Part shown: positions 47,554 through 60,200 of the stretch, one piece after another
How the letters are laid out: each line of letters opens with the position of its first letter
Numbering within the stretch: position 1 is the first letter of the stretch
NCBI GenBank assembly: GCA_027574665.1
Contig: CM050657.1
Coordinates: forward strand, 13,652,404 to 13,716,403
Source of the DNA: Rhynochetos jubatus
Taxonomy: Eukaryota > Chordata > Aves > Eurypygiformes > Rhynochetidae
DNA length: 64,000 bases
Reading direction: 5' to 3'
Notes under the pieces: generated by a model
Database searches by the model: none
Seen by the model: the letters and a program-made list of their open reading frames with translations, nothing else
Told to the model about the DNA's origin: nothing
Translations under genes and position numbers: made by a program

Positions 47554-50500
47554 GCTAACCCTAAGCGTAACCCTAATTGTTAGGGTGCGCGGTTTCCAGC
47601 CCCAGCCCCCCTGGGTTCTGGCTAATAAAGGTGGGGAGGCAGCAATGTGGGTGCAGTGTTTTGCTGCTCTTGGCAGGCCTTTGCAATGCCAGCTAGCCCT
47701 GGAGCTGTGGGCTTTCTGGTTCTCCGGACGCTAACCCTAAGCGTAACCCTAATTGTTAGGGTGCGCGGTTTCCGGCCCAGGCCCCTCTGGGTTCTGGCTA
47801 GGGAAGGTGGGGAGGCAGCAATGTGGGTGCAGTGTTTTGCTCCTCTTGGCAGGCCTTTGCAATGCCAGCTAGCCCTGGAGCTGTGGGCTTTCTGGTTCTC
47901 CGGACGCTAACCCTAGGCGTAACCCTAATATTTGACGTGCGCGGTTTCCGGCCCTGGCCCCTCTGGGTTCTGGCTAATAAAGGTGGGGAGGCAGCAATGT
48001 GGGTGCAGTGTTTTGCTCCTCTTGGCAGGCCTTTGCAATGCCAGCTAGCCCTGGAGCTGTGGGCTTTCTGGTTCTCCGGACGCTAACCCTAAGCGTAACC
48101 CTAATTGTTAGGGTGCGCGGTTTCCATCCCCGGACCCTGTGGGTTCTGGCTAGGGAAGGTGGGGAGGCAGCAATGTGGGTGCAGTGTTTTGCTCCTCTTG
48201 GCAGGCCTTTGCAATGCCAGCTAGCCCTGGAGCTGTGGGCTTTCTGGTTCTCCGGACGCTAACCCTAACCCTAACCCTAATATTTGACGTGCGCGGTTTC
48301 CGGCCCCGGCCCCTGTGGGTTCTGGCTAGGAAAGGTGGGGAGGCAGCAATGTGGGTGCAGTGTTTTGCTCCTCTTGGCAGGCCTTTGCAATGCCAGCTAG
48401 CCCTGGAGCTGTGGGCTTTCTGGTTCTCCGGACGCTAACCCTAAGCGTAACCCTAATTGTTAGGGTGCGCGGTTTCCAGCCCCAGCCCCTCTGGGTTCTG
48501 GCTAATAAAGGTGGGGAGGCAGCAATGTGGGTGCAGTGTTTTGCTCCTCTTGGCAGGCCTTTGCAATGCCAGCTAGCCCTGGAGCTGTGGGCTTTCTGGT
48601 TCTCCGGACGCTAACCCTAAGCGTAACCCTAATTGTTAGGGTGCGCGGTTTCCGGCCCAGGCCCCTCTGGGTTCTGGCTAGGGAAGGTGGGGAGGCAGCA
48701 ATGTGGGTGCAGTGTTTTGCTCCTCTTGGCAGGCCTTTGCAATGCCAGCTAGCCCTGGAGCTGTGGGCTTTCTGGTTCTCCGGACGCTAACCCTAAGCGT
48801 AACCCTAATATTTGACGTGCGCGGTTTCCGGCCCTGGCCCCTCTGGGTTCTGGGTAATAAAGGTGGGGAGGCAGCAATGTGGGTGCAGTGTTTTGCTCCT
48901 CTTGGCAGGCCTTTGCAATGCCAGCTAGCCCTGGAGCTGTGGGCTTTCTGGTTCTCCGGACGCTAACCCTAAGCGTAACCCTAATTGTTAGGGTGCGCGG
49001 TTTCCATCCCCGGCCCCTGTGGGTTCTGGCTAGGGAAGGTGGGGAGGCAGCAATGTGGGTGCAGTGTTTTGCTCCTCTTGGCAGGCCTTTGCAATGCCAG
49101 CTAGCCCTGGAGCTGTGGGCTTTCTGGTTCTCCGGACGCTAACCCTAAGCGTAACCCTAATTGTTAGGGTGCGCGGTTTCCAGCCCCAGCCCCTCTGGAT
49201 TCTGGCTAATAAAGGTGGGGAGGCAGCAATGTGGGTGCAGTGTTTTGCTGCTCTTGGCAGGCCTTTGCAATGCCAGCTAGCCCTGGAGCTGTGGGCTTTC
49301 TGGTTCTCCGGACGCTAACCCTAAGCGTAACCCTAATTGTTAGGGTGCGCGGTTTCCGTCCCCGGCCCCTGTGGGTTCTGGCTAGGGAAGGTGGGGAGGC
49401 AGCAATGTGGGTGCAGTGTTTTGCTGCTCTTGGCAGGCCTTTGCAATGCCAGCTAGCCCTGGAGCTGTGGGCTTTCTGGTTCTCCGGACGCTAACCCTAA
49501 GCGTAACCCTAATTGTTAGGGTGCGCGGTTTCCGGCCCTGGCCCCTCTGGGTTCTGGCTAATAAAGGTGGGGAGGCAGCAATGTGGGTGCAGTGTTTTGC
49601 TCCTCTTGGCAGGCCTTTGCAATGCCAGCTAGCCCTGGAGCTGTGGGCTTTCTGGTTCTCCGGACGCTAACCCTAAGCGTAACCCTAATTGTTAGGGTGC
49701 GCGGTTTCCGTCCCCGGCCCCTGTGGGTTCTGGCTAGGGAAGGTGGGGAGGCAGCAATGTGGGTGCAGTGTTTTGCTGCTCTTGGCAGGCCTTTGCAATG
49801 CCAGCTAGCCCTGGAGCTGTGGGCTTTCTGGTTCTCCGGACGCTAACCCTAAGCGTAACCCTAATTGTTAGGGTGCGCGGTTTCCGGCCCTGGCCCCTCT
49901 GGGTTCTGGCTAATAAAGGTGGGGAGGCAGCAATGTGGGTGCAGTGTTTTGCTCCTCTTGGCAGGCCTTTGCAATGCCAGCTAGCCCTGGAGCTGTGGGC
50001 TTTCTGGTTCTCCGGACGCTAACCCTAAGCGTAACCCTAATTGTTAGGGTGCGCGGTTTCCATCCCCGGACCCTGTGGGTTCTGGCTAGGGAAGGTGGGG
50101 AGGCAGCAATGTGGGTGCAGTGTTTTGCTCCTCTTGGCAGGCCTTTGCAATGCCAGCTAGCCCTGGAGCTGTGGGCTTTCTGGTTCTCCGGACGCTAACC
50201 CTAACCCTAACCCTAATATTTGACGTGCGCGGTTTCCGGCCCCGGCCCCTGTGGGTTCTGGCTAGGAAAGGTGGGGAGGCAGCAATGTGGGTGCAGTGTT
50301 TTGCTCCTCTTGGCAGGCCTTTGCAATGCCAGCTAGCCCTAGAGCTGTGGGCTTTCTGGTTCTCCGGACGCTAACCCTAAGCGTAACCCTAATTGTTAGG
50401 GTGCGCGGTTTCCAGCCCCAGCCCCTCTGGGTTCTGGCTAATAAAGGTGGGGAGGCAGCAATGTGGGTGCAGTGTTTTGCTGCTCTTGGCAGGCCTTTGC

Positions 50501-51601
50501 AATGCCAGCTAGCCCTGGAGCTGTGGGCTTTCTGGTTCTCCGGACGCTAACCCTAAGCGTAACCCTAATATTTGACGTGCGCGGTTTCCGGCCCTGGCCC
50601 CTCTGGGTTCTGGCTAATAAAGGTGGGGAGGCAGCAATGTGGGTGCAGTGTTTTGCTCCTCTTGGCAGGCCTTTGCAATGCCAGCTAGCCCTGGAGCTGT
50701 GGGCTTTCTGGTTCTCCGGACGCTAACCCTAAGCGTAACCCTAATTGTTAGGGTGCGCGGTTTCCAGCCCCAGCCCCTCTGGATTCTGGCTAATAAAGGT
50801 GGGGAGGCAGCAATGTGGGTGCAGTGTTTTGCTGCTCTTGGCAGGCCTTTGCAATGCCAGCTAGCCCTGGAGCTGTGGGCTTTCTGGTTCTCCGGACGCT
50901 AACCCTAAGCGTAACCCTAATTGTTAGGGTGCGCGGTTTCTGTCCCCGGCCCCTGTGGGTTCTGGCTAGGGAAGGTGGGGAGGCAGCAATGTGGGTGCAG
51001 TGTTTTGCTGCTCTTGGCAGGCCTTTGCAATGCCAGCTAGCCCTGGAGCTGTGGGCTTTCTGGTTCTCCGGACGCTAACCCTAAGCGTAACCCTAATTGT
51101 TAGGGTGCGCGGTTTCCGGCCCGGGCCCCTCTGGGTTCTGGCTAGGGAAGGTGGGGAGGCAGCAATGTGGGTGCAGTGTTTTGCTCCTCTTGGCAGGCCT
51201 TTGCAATGCCAGCTAGCCCTGGAGCTGTGGGCTTTCTGGTTCTCCGGACGCTAACCCTAAGCATAACCCTAATTGTTAGGGTGCGCGGTTTCCGGCCCCG
51301 GCCCCTGTGGGTTCTGGCTAGGGAAGGTGGGGAGGCAGCAATGTGGGTGCAGTGTTTTGCTCCTCTTGGCAGGCCTTTGCAATGCCAGCTAGCCCTGGAG
51401 CTGTGGGCTTTCTGGTTCTCCGGACGCTAACCCTAAGCGTAACCCTAATTGTTAGGGTGCGCGGTTTCCGGCCCAGGCCCCTCTGGGTTCTGGCTAGGGA
51501 AGGTGGGGAGGCAGCAATGTGGGTGCAGTGTTTTGCTCCTCTTGGCAGGCCTTTGCAATGCCAGCTAGCCCTGGAGCTGTGGGCTTTCTGGTTCTCCGGA
51601 C
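47554..51601 (+). repeat. HOR-C copy 2 (23 monomers, 4,048 bp; 21-mer repeat from 47906)
   Basis: After two monomers that repeat the copy 1 start block, the series from 47906 runs 21 monomers (3,696 bp) before restarting at 51602. Markers are CCATCCCCGGACCCTG (about 48123 and 50059), GGGTAATAAAGG (about 48852), CTCTGGATTCTGG (about 49193 and 50777), GCCCTAGAGC (about 50337), TTTCTGTCCCC (about 50938) and AAGCATAACC (about 51259). Monomers 49314 and 49490 are repeated as 49666 and 49842, a 352-bp tandem duplication private to this copy. Confidence 0.9.
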
Positions 51602-54065
51602 GCTAACCCTAGGCGTAACCCTAATATTTGACGTGCGCGGTTTCCGGCCCTGGCCCCTCTGGGTTCTGGCTAATAAAGGTGGGGAGGCAGCAATGTGGGT
51701 GCAGTGTTTTGCTCCTCTTGGCAGGCCTTTGCAATGCCAGCTAGCCCTGGAGCTGTGGGCTTTCTGGTTCTCCGGACGCTAACCCTAAGCGTAACCCTAA
51801 TTGTTAGGGTGCGCGGTTTCCATCCCCGGACCCTGTGGGTTCTGGCTAGGGAAGGTGGGGAGGCAGCAATGTGGGTGCAGTGTTTTGCTCCTCTTGGCAG
51901 GCCTTTGCAATGCCAGCTAGCCCTGGAGCTGTGGGCTTTCTGGTTCTCCGGACGCTAACCCTAACCCTAACCCTAATATTTGACGTGCGCGGTTTCCGGC
52001 CCCGGCCCCTGTGGGTTCTGGCTAGGAAAGGTGGGGAGGCAGCAATGTGGGTGCAGTGTTTTGCTCCTCTTGGCAGGCCTTTGCAATGCCAGCTAGCCCT
52101 GGAGCTGTGGGCTTTCTGGTTCTCCGGACGCTAACCCTAAGCGTAACCCTAATTGTTAGGGTGCGCGGTTTCCAGCCCCAGCCCCTCTGGGTTCTGGCTA
52201 ATAAAGGTGGGGAGGCAGCAATGTGGGTGCAGTGTTTTGCTCCTCTTGGCAGGCCTTTGCAATGCCAGCTAGCCCTGGAGCTGTGGGCTTTCTGGTTCTC
52301 CGGACGCTAACCCTAAGCGTAACCCTAATTGTTAGGGTGCGCGGTTTCCGGCCCAGGCCCCTCTGGGTTCTGGCTAGGGAAGGTGGGGAGGCAGCAATGT
52401 GGGTGCAGTGTTTTGCTCCTCTTGGCAGGCCTTTGCAATGCCAGCTAGCCCTGGAGCTGTGGGCTTTCTGGTTCTCCGGACGCTAACCCTAAGCGTAACC
52501 CTAATATTTGACGTGCGCGGTTTCCGGCCCTGGCCCCTCTGGGTTCTGGGTAATAAAGGTGGGGAGGCAGCAATGTGGGTGCAGTGTTTTGCTCCTCTTG
52601 GCAGGCCTTTGCAATGCCAGCTAGCCCTGGAGCTGTGGGCTTTCTGGTTCTCCGGACGCTAACCCTAAGCGTAACCCTAATTGTTAGGGTGCGCGGTTTC
52701 CATCCCCGGCCCCTGTGGGTTCTGGCTAGGGAAGGTGGGGAGGCAGCAATGTGGGTGCAGTGTTTTGCTCCTCTTGGCAGGCCTTTGCAATGCCAGCTAG
52801 CCCTGGAGCTGTGGGCTTTCTGGTTCTCCGGACGCTAACCCTAAGCGTAACCCTAATTGTTAGGGTGCGCGGTTTCCAGCCCCAGCCCCTCTGGATTCTG
52901 GCTAATAAAGGTGGGGAGGCAGCAATGTGGGTGCAGTGTTTTGCTGCTCTTGGCAGGCCTTTGCAATGCCAGCTAGCCCTGGAGCTGTGGGCTTTCTGGT
53001 TCTCCGGACGCTAACCCTAAGCGTAACCCTAATTGTTAGGGTGCGCGGTTTCCGTCCCCGGCCCCTGTGGGTTCTGGCTAGGGAAGGTGGGGAGGCAGCA
53101 ATGTGGGTGCAGTGTTTTGCTGCTCTTGGCAGGCCTTTGCAATGCCAGCTAGCCCTGGAGCTGTGGGCTTTCTGGTTCTCCGGACGCTAACCCTAAGCGT
53201 AACCCTAATTGTTAGGGTGCGCGGTTTCCGGCCCTGGCCCCTCTGGGTTCTGGCTAATAAAGGTGGGGAGGCAGCAATGTGGGTGCAGTGTTTTGCTCCT
53301 CTTGGCAGGCCTTTGCAATGCCAGCTAGCCCTGGAGCTGTGGGCTTTCTGGTTCTCCGGACGCTAACCCTAAGCGTAACCCTAATTGTTAGGGTGCGCGG
53401 TTTCCATCCCCGGACCCTGTGGGTTCTGGCTAGGGAAGGTGGGGAGGCAGCAATGTGGGTGCAGTGTTTTGCTCCTCTTGGCAGGCCTTTGCAATGCCAG
53501 CTAGCCCTGGAGCTGTGGGCTTTCTGGTTCTCCGGACGCTAACCCTAAGCGTAACCCTAATATTTGACGTGCGCGGTTTCCGGCCCTGGCCCCTCTGGGT
53601 TCTGGCTAATAAAGGTGGGGAGGCAGCAATGTGGGTGCAGTGTTTTGCTCCTCTTGGCAGGCCTTTGCAATGCCAGCTAGCCCTGGAGCTGTGGGCTTTC
53701 TGGTTCTCCGGACGCTAACCCTAAGCGTAACCCTAATTGTTAGGGTGCGCGGTTTCCAGCCCCAGCCCCTCTGGATTCTGGCTAATAAAGGTGGGGAGGC
53801 AGCAATGTGGGTGCAGTGTTTTGCTGCTCTTGGCAGGCCTTTGCAATGCCAGCTAGCCCTGGAGCTGTGGGCTTTCTGGTTCTCCGGACGCTAACCCTAA
53901 GCGTAACCCTAATTGTTAGGGTGCGCGGTTTCTGTCCCCGGCCCCTGTGGGTTCTGGCTAGGGAAGGTGGGGAGGCAGCAATGTGGGTGCAGTGTTTTGC
54001 TGCTCTTGGCAGGCCTTTGCAATGCCAGCTAGCCCTGGAGCTGTGGGCTTTCTGGTTCTCCGGAC
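51602..54065 (+). repeat. HOR-C copy 3 (14 monomers, 2,464 bp)
   Basis: This copy matches copy 2 at +3,696 for its first ten monomers, including GGGTAATAAAGG (about 52548). It then lacks the 352-bp duplicate and, further on, skips the three-hexamer monomer and the GCCCTAGAGC monomer. It ends with the TTTCTGTCCCC type (about 53930). Three copies of three lengths show whole-monomer gain and loss on a common backbone. Confidence 0.88.
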
Positions 54066-55825
54066 GCTAACCCTAAGCGTAACCCTAATTGTTAGGGTGC
54101 GCGGTTTCCGGCCCCGGCCCCTGTGGGTTCTGGCTAGGGAAGGTGGGGAGGCAGCAATGTGGGTGCAGTGTTTTGCTCCTCTTGGCAGGCCTTTGCAATG
54201 CCAGCTAGCCCTGGAGCTGTGGGCTTTCTGGTTCTCCAGACGCTAACCCTAAGCGTAACCCTAATTGTTAGGGTGCGCGGTTTCCGTCCCCGGCCCCTGT
54301 GGGTTCTGGCTAGGGAAGGTGGGGAGGCAGCAATGTGGGTGCAGTGTTTTGCTCCTCTTGGCAGGCCTTTGCAATGCCAGCTAGCCCTGGAGCTGTGGGC
54401 TTTCTGGTTCTCCGGACGCTAACCCTAACCCTAACCCTAATATTTGACGTGCGCGGTTTCCGGCCCCGGCCCCTGTGGGTTCTGGCTAATAAAGGTGGGG
54501 AGGCAGCAATGTGGGTGCAGTGTTTTGCTCCTCTTGGCAGGCCTTTGCAATGCCAGCTAGCCCTGGAGCTGTGGGCTTTCTGGTTCTCCGGACGCTAACC
54601 CTAAGCGTAACCCTAATTGTTAGGGTGCGCGGTTTCCATCCCCGGACCCTGTGGGTTCTGGCTAGGGAAGGTGGGGAGGCAGCAATGTGGGTGCAGTGTT
54701 TTGCTCCTCTTGGCAGGCCTTTGCAATGCCAGCTAGCCCTGGAGCTGTGGGCTTTCTGGTTCTCCGGACGCTAACCCTAACCCTAACCCTAATATTTGAC
54801 GTGCGCGGTTTCCGGCCCCGGCCCCCCTGGGTTCTGGCTAATAAAGGTGGGGAGGCAGCAATGTGGGTGCAGTGTTTTGCTCCTCTTGGCAGGCCTTTGC
54901 AATGCCAGCTAGCCCTGGAGCTGTGGGCTTTCTGGTTCTCCGGACGCTAACCCTAAGCGTAACCCTAATTGTTAGGGTGCGCGGTTTCCAGCCCCAGCCC
55001 CTCTGGGTTCTGGCTAATAAAGGTGGGGAGGCAGCAATGTGGGTGCAGTGTTTTGCTCCTCTTGGCAGGCCTTTGCAATGCCAGCTAGCCCTGGAGCTGT
55101 GGGCTTTCTGGTTCTCCGGACGCTAACCCTAAGCGTAACCCTAATTGTTAGGGTGCGCGGTTTCCATCCCCGGCCCCTGTGGGTTCTGGCTAGGGAAGGT
55201 GGGGAGGCAGCAATGTGGGTGCAGTGTTTTGCTCCTCTTGGCAGGCCTTTGCAATGCCAGCTAGCCCTGGAGCTGTGGGCTTTCTGGTTCTCCGGACGCT
55301 AACCCTAAGCGTAACCCTAATTGTTAGGGTGCGCGGTTTCCAGCCCCAGCCCCTCTGGATTCTGGCTAATAAAGGTGGGGAGGCAGCAATGTGGGTGCAG
55401 TGTTTTGCTGCTCTTGGCAGGCCTTTGCAATGCCAGCTAGCCCTGGAGCTGTGGGCTTTCTGGTTCTCCGGACGCTAACCCTAAGCGTAACCCTAATTGT
55501 TAGGGTGCGCGGTTTCCGTCCCCGGCCCCTGTGGGTTCTGGCTAGGGAAGGTGGGGAGGCAGCAATGTGGGTGCAGTGTTTTGCTGCTCTTGGCAGGCCT
55601 TTGCAAGGCCAGCTAGCCCTGGAGCTGTGGGCTTTCTGGTTCTCCGGACGCTAACCCTAAGCGTAACCCTAATTGTTAGGGTGCGCGGTTTCCGGCCCGG
55701 GCCCCTCTGGGTTCTGGCTAATAAAGGTGGGGAGGCAGCAATGTGGGTGCAGTGTTTTGCTCCTCTTGGCAGGCCTTTGCAATGCCAGCTAGCCCTGGAG
55801 CTGTGGGCTTTCTGGTTCTCCGGAC
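54066..55825 (+). repeat. HOR-J copy 1 (10-mer, 1,760 bp)
   Basis: The series is AGGGAAGG with a CCAGACGC end, CCGTCCCCGG, three hexamers with AATAAAGG, CCATCCCCGGACCCTG, and then six further monomers. The first four restart at 55826, giving a 10-monomer period. Several members (CTCTGGATTCTGG, CCATCCCCGG) are the same types as in HOR-C, so this block is probably derived from it. Confidence 0.82.
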
Positions 55826-57057
55826 GCTAACCCTAAGCGTAACCCTAATTGTTAGGGTGCGCGGTTTCCGGCCCCGGCCCCTGTGGGTTCTGGCTAGGGA
55901 AGGTGGGGAGGCAGCAATGTGGGTGCAGTGTTTTGCTCCTCTTGGCAGGCCTTTGCAATGCCAGCTAGCCCTGGAGCTGTGGGCTTTCTGGTTCTCCAGA
56001 CGCTAACCCTAAGCGTAACCCTAATTGTTAGGGTGCGCGGTTTCCGTCCCCGGCCCCTGTGGGTTCTGGCTAGGGAAGGTGGGGAGGCAGCAATGTGGGT
56101 GCAGTGTTTTGCTGCTCTTGGCAGGCCTTTGCAATGCCAGCTAGCCCTGGAGCTGTGGGCTTTCTGGTTCTCCGGACGCTAACCCTAACCCTAACCCTAA
56201 TATTTGACGTGCGCGGTTTCCGGCCCCGGCCCCTGTGGGTTCTGGCTAATAAAGGTGGGGAGGCAGCAATGTGGGTGCAGTGTTTTGCTCCTCTTGGCAG
56301 GCCTTTGCAATGCCAGCTAGCCCTGGAGCTGTGGGCTTTCTGGTTCTCCGGACGCTAACCCTAAGCGTAACCCTAATTGTTAGGGTGCGCGGTTTCCATC
56401 CCCGGACCCTGTGGGTTCTGGCTAGGGAAGGTGGGGAGGCAGCAATGTGGGTGCAGTGTTTTGCTCCTCTTGGCAGGCCTTTGCAATGCCAGCTAGCCCT
56501 GGAGCTGTGGGCTTTCTGGTTCTCCGGACGCTAACCCTAAGCGTAACCCTAATTGTTAGGGTGCGCGGTTTCCAGCCCCAGCCCCTCTGGATTCTGGCTA
56601 ATAAAGGTGGGGAGGCAGCAATGTGGGTGCAGTGTTTTGCTCCTCTTGGCAGGCCTTTGCAATGCCAGCTAGCCCTGGAGCTGTGGGCTTTCTGGTTCTC
56701 CGGACGCTAACCCTAAGCGTAACCCTAATTGTTAGGGTGCGCGGTTTCCGTCCCCGGCCCCTGTGGGTTCTGGCTAGGGAAGGTGGGGAGGCAGCAATGT
56801 GGGTGCAGTGTTTTGCTCCTCTTGGCAGGCCTTTGCAATGCCAGCTAGCCCTGGAGCTGTGGGCTTTCTGGTTCTCCGGACGCTAACCCTAAGCGTAACC
56901 CTAATTGTTAGGGTGCGCGGTTTCCGGCCCGGGCCCCTCTGGGTTCTGGCTAGGGAAGGTGGGGAGGCAGCAATGTGGGTGCAGTGTTTTGCTCCTCTTG
57001 GCAGGCCTTTGCAATGCCAGCTAGCCCTGGAGCTGTGGGCTTTCTGGTTCTCCGGAC
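55826..57057 (+). repeat. HOR-J copy 2 (7 of 10 monomers)
   Basis: The first four monomers match copy 1 at +1,760. Three monomers are then skipped, and CTCTGGATTCTGG (about 56588), CCGTCCCCGG and CCCGGGCCCC monomers follow in copy 1 order. Confidence 0.8.
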
Positions 57058-57233
57058 GCTAACCCTAAGCGTAACCCTAATATTTGACGTGCGCGGTTTC
57101 CGGCCCCGGCCCCTGTGGGTTCTGGCTAATAAAGGTGGGGAGGCAGCAATGTGGGTGCAGTGTTTTGCTGCTCTTGGCAGGCCTTTGCAATGCCAGCTAG
57201 CCCTGGAGCTGTGGGCTTTCTGGTTCTCCGGAC

Positions 57234-60200
57234 GCTAACCCTAAGCGTAACCCTAATTGTTAGGGTGCGCGGTTTCCGGCCCCGGCCCCTGTGGGTTCTG
57301 GCTAATAAAGGTGGGGAGGCAGCCATGTGGGTGCAGTGTTTTGTTCCTCTTGGCAGGCCTTTGCAATGCCAGCTAGCCCTGGAGCTGTGGGCTTTGTGGT
57401 TCTCCGGACGCTAACCCTAAGCGTAACCCTAATATTTGACGTGCGCGGTTTCCGGCCCCGGCCCCTGTGGGTTCTGGCTAGGGCAGGTGGGGAGGCAGCA
57501 ATGTGGGTGCAGTGTTTTGCTCCTCTTGGCAGGCCTTTGCAATGCCAGCTAGCCCTGGAGCTGTGGGCTTTCTGGTTCTCCTGACGCTAACCCTAAGCGT
57601 AACCCTAATTGTTAGGGTGCGCGGTTTCCAGACCCAGCCCCCCTGGGTTCTGGCTAGGAAAGGTGGGGAGGCAGCAATGTGGGTGCAGTGTTTTGCTCCT
57701 CTTGGCAGGCCTTTGCAATGCCAGCTAGCCCTGGAGCTGTGGGCTTTCTGGTTCTCCGGACGCTAACCCTAAGCGTAACCCTAATATTTGACGTGCGCGG
57801 TTTCCGGCCCCGGCCCCTGTGGGTTCTGGCTAATAAAGGTGGGGAGGCAGCAATGTGGGTGCAGTGTTTTGCTCCTCTTGGCAGGCCTTTGCAATGCCAG
57901 CTAGCCCTGGAGCTGTGGGCTTTCTGGTTCTCCGGACGCTAACCCTAAGCGTAACCCTAATTGTTAGGGTGCGCGTTTTCCGTCCCCGGCCCCTCTGGGT
58001 TCTGGCTAGGAAAGGTGGGGAGGCAGCAATGTGGGTGCAGTGTTTTGCTCCTCTTGGCAGGCCTTTGCAATGCCAGCTAGCCCTGGAGCTGTGGGCTTTC
58101 TGGTTCTCCGGACGCTAACCCTAAGCGTAACCCTAATTGTTAGGGTGCGCGGTTTCTGGCCCCGGCCCCTGTGGGTTCTGGCTAAAGAAAGTGGGGAGGC
58201 AGCCATGTGGGTGCAGTGTTTTGCTCCTCTTGGCAGGCCTTTGCAAGGCCAGCTAGCCCTGGAGCTGTGGGCTTTCTGGTTCTCCGGACGCTAACCCTAA
58301 GCGTAACCCTAATTGTTAGGGTGCGCGGTTTCCAGACCCCGCCCCCCTGGGTTCTGGCTAGGAAAGGTGGGGAGGCAGCAATGTGGGTGCAGTGTTTTGC
58401 TCCTCTTGGCAGGCCTTTGCAATGCCAGCTAGCCCTGGAGCTGTGGGCTTTCTGGTTCTCCGGACGCTAACCCTAAGCGTAACCCTAATTGTTAGGGTGC
58501 GCGGTTTCCGGACCCGGCCCCCCTGGGTTCTGGCTAATAAAGGTGGGGAGGCAGCAATGTGGGTGCAGTGTTTTGCTCCTTTTGGCAGGCCTTTGCAATG
58601 CCAGCTAGCCCTGGAGCTGTGGGCTTTCTGGTTCTCCGGATGCTAACCCTAAGCGTAACCCTAATATTTGACGTGCGTGGTTTCCGGCCCCGGCCCCTGT
58701 GGGTTCTGGGTTGGAAAGGTGGGGAGGCAGCAATGTGGGTGCAGTGTTTTGCTCCTCTTGGCAGGCCTTTGCAATGCCAGCTAGCCCTGGAGCTGTGGGC
58801 TTTCTGGTTCTCCGGACGCTAACCCTAAGCGTAACCCTAATATTTGACGTGCGCGGTTTCCGGCCGCGGCCCCTGTGTGTTCTGTCTAGGAAAGGTGGGG
58901 AGGCAGCAATGTGGGTGCAGTGTTTTGCTCCTCTTGGCAGGCCTTTGCAATGCCAGCTAGCCCTGGAGCTGTGGGCTTTCTGGTTCTCCGGACGCTAACC
59001 CTAAGCGTAACCCTAATATTTGACGTGCGCGGTTTCCGGCCCCGGCCCCTGTGGGTTCTGGCTAATAAAGGTGGGGAGGCAGCAATGTGGGTGCAGTGTT
59101 TTGCTCCTCTTGGCAGGCCTTTGCAATGCCAGCTAGCCCTGGAGCTGTGGGCTTTCTGGTTCTCCGGACGCTAACCCTAAGCGTAACCCTAATTGTTAGG
59201 GTGCGCGGTTTCCGTCCCCGGCCCCTGTGGGTTCTGGCTAGGGAAGGTGGGGAGGCAGCAATGTGGGTGCAGTGTTTTGCTGCTCTTGGCAGGCCTTTGC
59301 AATGCCAGCTAGCCCTGGAGCTGTGGGCTTTCTGGTTCTCCGGACGCTAACCCTAAGCGTAACCCTAATATTTGACGTGCGCGGTTTCCGGCCCCGGCCC
59401 CTGTGGGTTCTGGCTAGGGCAGGTGGGGAGGCAGCAATGTGGGTGCAGTGTTTTGCTCCTCTTGGCAGGCCTTTGCAATGCCAGCTAGCCCTGGAGCTGT
59501 GGGCTTTCTGGTTCTCCGGACGCTAACCCTAAGCGTAACCCTAATTGTTAGGGTGCGCGGTTTCCGTCCCCGGCCCCTGTGGGTTCTGGCTAGGGAAGGT
59601 GGGGAGGCAGCAATGTGGGTGCAGTGTTTTGCTCCTCTTGGCAGGCCTTTGCAATGCCAGCTAGCCCTGGAGCTTTGGGCTTTCTGGTTCTCCGGACGCT
59701 AACCCTAAGCGTAACCCTAATATTTGACGTGCGCGGTTTCCGGCCCCGGCCCCCCTGGGTTCTGGCTAGGGCAGGTGGGGAGGCAGCAATGTGGGTGCAG
59801 TGTTTTGCTGCTCTTGGCAGGCCTTTGCAATGCCAGCTAGCCCTGGAGCTGTGGGCTTTCTGGTTCTCCGGACGCTAACCCTAGGCCTAACCCTAATATT
59901 TGACGTGCGCGGTTTCCGGCCCCGGCCCCTGTGGGTTCTGGCTAGGGCAGGTGGGGAGGCAGCAATGTGGGTGCAGTGTTTTGCTCCTCTTGGCAGGCCT
60001 TTGCAATGCCAGCTAGCCCTGGAGCTGTGGGCTTTCTGGTTCTCCGGACGCTAACCCTAAGCGTAACCCTAATTGTTAGGGTGCGCGGTTTCCAGACCCA
60101 GCCCCCCTGGGTTCTGGCTAGGAAAGGTGGGGAGGCAGCAATGTGGGTGCAGTGTTTTGCTCCTCTTGGCAGGCCTTTGCAATGCCAGCTAGCCCTGGAG

